From: Burkholderia sp. TSV86
GTDB lineage: Bacteria > Pseudomonadota > Gammaproteobacteria > Burkholderiales > Burkholderiaceae
Length of the DNA: 64,000 nt
Direction: 5' to 3'
NCBI RefSeq assembly: GCF_001522865.1
Contig: NZ_LOWB01000116.1
Span: 62,001-126,000, forward strand
The notes beneath the pieces were generated by a model. It made no database searches, was not told the DNA's origin, and was given only the letters and a program-made list of their open reading frames with translations. Made by a program: the position numbers and the translations under genes. Below are positions 62,742 through 64,000 of this stretch, piece by piece. The first letter of the stretch is position 1, and each line of letters opens with the position of its first letter.

Positions 62742-63302
62742 ATGGGGCCTCAAATGCATTGGGTAGATTCGATCGACATTGATGTATTGCCTGTCGAAGC
62801 TTGCTGGCTGCAAGCCGGCGGCTCGTTGACGCGTAGGCTGCAGGCGTTGGGAGAATACTCGCTGTCCGTCGTCTCCGAGCACCGCGCATTTCCTCATGCC
62901 GATGAAATGGCGGGGCTTGAGGGCTTCGGCGCGCAGGATTGCTGGATTCGCGAGGTTGTCATGTCACTGGACGGGGTGCCTTGCGTGTGTGCCCGGACCT
63001 TGGTTCCCACCAGCGGAATCGATAGCGATTGGCAGGACGTTCGTAAATTGGGCAACGTCCCGTTGGGTCATCTTCTTTATCACCCGTCCATCACTCGAAC
63101 CTGTTTCGAATACTCGGTAGTCGAAGGCCGTTCGCCTTTGGCGGATCTTTCATTGCGATTCGGACGTATTTCCGGCCGTCGCTTGGCGCGGCGTTCCCGC
63201 TTTTTTAAGTCAGAGATTCCTATCCAGGTTTCGGAGTGCTTTTTGCCGGATTTCTGGTCGTTCGCGGCGCCTCAGGTACTGGAGGCGGAATGTGCGGGCT
63301 GA
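62742..63302 (+). CDS. Chorismate lyase (UbiC family), orphan copy
   Basis: A 186-residue protein. The UbiC pattern is clear: WLQAGGSLTRRLQAL, CWIREVVMSLDGVPCVCARTLVP with the product-binding Arg, GNVPLGHLLY, and the C-terminal RRSRFFKSEIPIQVSECFLPDFW with the catalytic Glu. UbiC makes 4-hydroxybenzoate and pyruvate from chorismate. The normal ubiC lies beside ubiA; here ubiA is absent and arsR and an efflux operon are neighbours. ATG 62742 is given; ATG 62754 has a better-placed GGGG. A made-to-export or signal role for 4-hydroxybenzoate is inference. Confidence 0.85.
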   Translation: MGPQMHWVDSIDIDVLPVEACWLQAGGSLTRRLQALGEYSLSVVSEHRAFPHADEMAGLEGFGAQDCWIREVVMSLDGVPCVCARTLVPTSGIDSDWQDVRKLGNVPLGHLLYHPSITRTCFEYSVVEGRSPLADLSLRFGRISGRRLARRSRFFKSEIPIQVSECFLPDFWSFAAPQVLEAECAG

Positions 63303-63666
63303 CCCGTCATCGATCGAGGCATCGCCGGGAGATTGCTTGCCGATCGGGAATTCGGAATTGAGGCGGCATCGAGCGGGGCGGGCGTCAATCGGAAGCAACG
63401 AGACAAAGGGAATTTGGGAAAGGGTGAACCTTGCAAAGGGCATGACGCGGATCCACCCTTCTTTCGTTCCTCGGTTCGCATTGCTTACGGAGTGCGCCTC
63501 GGCGGAAAAAGCGCCTGGGCGCCAGGCGCCCAGGCTAAGCCACTCCAAACGGAGCGGCGGAGGTTAGGGGCCCGATGTCGATAACAAAGGCAGCGAGCCG
63601 AATAACTTGCTTGCCGCACAAATCATCATGCGCGGCTACTGAACTGCGTAGCCGCGTGATTCTTGC
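63303..63666. other. Intergenic region with one strong hairpin, no gene seen
   Basis: About 360 bases between the chorismate lyase gene and the leftward DUF4148 gene. A 91-codon plus frame starting at 63292 and opposing frames have no recognisable content. GC rises again to the level of the main chromosome here, so this is a candidate right edge of the island. Confidence 0.4.
63513..63535. repeat. Near-perfect 23-base palindrome
   Basis: GCCTGGGCGCC (63513-63523), one A, then GGCGCCCAGGC (63525-63535): an 11-bp perfect inverted repeat around a single base. No T-run follows, so it is a cruciform or REP-like hairpin, possibly a transcription barrier between convergent genes. Confidence 0.8.
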
Positions 63667-63969
63667 TTACTGTCCAAAATAGATCGATTGACGTGGCGAA
63701 CTGCCGACCGGCGCGCCGGCATGTGCGACAGGGGCGGCTTGTGCGCCGTAGCCGCTCGTATCGGCAGAACCTTGTACGCGTGCTTGTGCAGCCTGGATGT
63801 CGGCCGGATAGTACGGGCTCGATACACCCGGATGGTAACCAGCTTTCTCGAGCTGAACCAACTCCGCGCGGACCTGGGCGCGGGTCACGGGCTCGTTGGA
63901 TTGCGCAATTGCACTGAACGAAGCGCCAACGGCGCAAGCGGCAGTAATAGCGTAAATAAGCGTTTTCAT
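63667..63969 (-). CDS. DUF4148-family small exported protein
   Basis: A 100-residue protein. A signal peptide MKTLIYAITAACAVGASFSAIAQ is followed by TRAQVRAELVQLEKAGYHP, the hallmark of the DUF4148 proteins abundant in Burkholderia. The proline- and glycine-rich C-terminus ends RQSIYFGQ. GGAGG lies just before ATG 63969. These periplasmic proteins are of unknown function. It reads leftward, toward the island, and marks the return to typical chromosomal genes. Confidence 0.88.
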   Translation of the reverse strand: MKTLIYAITAACAVGASFSAIAQSNEPVTRAQVRAELVQLEKAGYHPGVSSPYYPADIQAAQARVQGSADTSGYGAQAAPVAHAGAPVGSSPRQSIYFGQ

Positions 63970-64000
63970 AAAAACCTCCGAATATTTTGTCTTCACTTCG

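Noticed and set aside
63292-63567. 91-codon frame after the chorismate lyase
   Set aside because: It contains the long palindrome, overlaps similar frames on the other strand, and has no ribosome site.
1-64000. CRISPR arrays, tRNA/rRNA genes, transposases or prophage genes
   Set aside because: None was found on reading; the only repeat arrays are the short ones listed.

Overview
The window is high-GC DNA with Burkholderia-type codon use and gene content. Its markers are the second cepacian (bce-II) exopolysaccharide cluster, an HU protein with a lysine/alanine-rich histone-like tail, two trimeric porins, and the gbc/dgc and cdh quaternary-amine pathways. A Burkholderia chromosome, probably a secondary replicon, is the best fit. 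The species cannot be named from the sequence. No rRNA, tRNA, CRISPR array or intact transposase was seen.

Layout. (1) 1-3.9 kb: the end of a co-directional group (FAD/NAD(P)-binding protein, ThrH-like HAD phosphatase, serine O-acetyltransferase, HSL-type esterase) that could supply serine and O-acetylserine to a pathway lying mostly outside the window. (2) 4.0-13.7 kb: exopolysaccharide genes resembling bceM, bceO, bceQ, bceR, bceS and bceT. They cover GDP-sugar reductase, two acyltransferases, a flippase, a double-domain glycosyltransferase and a UTP-glucose-1-phosphate uridylyltransferase. The GDP-mannose dehydratase partner is absent. (3) 13.7-18.2 kb: a decayed stretch, the HU/H1-like protein with a strong terminator, a porin with a rich operator region, a YihY membrane protein and a small conserved protein. 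(4) 18.5-46.1 kb: a quaternary-amine catabolic supercluster. GbdR-type and CdhR-type regulators flank genes for glycine betaine to dimethylglycine (gbcAB), dimethylglycine to sarcosine (dgcAB plus ETF), C1 disposal (fdhA, glyA), and carnitine to betaine (cdhCAB). Two orphan periplasmic binding proteins, an APC permease, a porin, a secreted metalloprotease and an esterase lie within it.

(5) 46.1-63.3 kb: an accessory island with AT-richer borders and a different gene style. It holds a truncated glycosyltransferase, a protein of prenyltransferase/terpenoid-cyclase repeats and rmlB-rmlA. It also holds a luciferase-like monooxygenase with its FMN reductase, a beta-hydroxyacid dehydrogenase, a small exported protein and an XRE regulator. 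The rest is an acyl-CoA-dehydrogenase-fold flavoprotein, a complete RND tripartite pump, an ArsR regulator and an orphan chorismate lyase.

The most interesting observation is a spaced dyad, GTAC-N10-GTAC, in the upstream regions of four separate transcription units of this island: 46568, 52513, 55207 and (one mismatch) 62276. The last lies just upstream of arsR. The copies at 55207 and 62276 share 16 of 17 bases in opposite orientation. This suggests that the glycosylation remnant, the two flavin oxygenase systems, the efflux pump and arsR-chorismate lyase are one ArsR-governed regulon. I do not recognise it as a described system.
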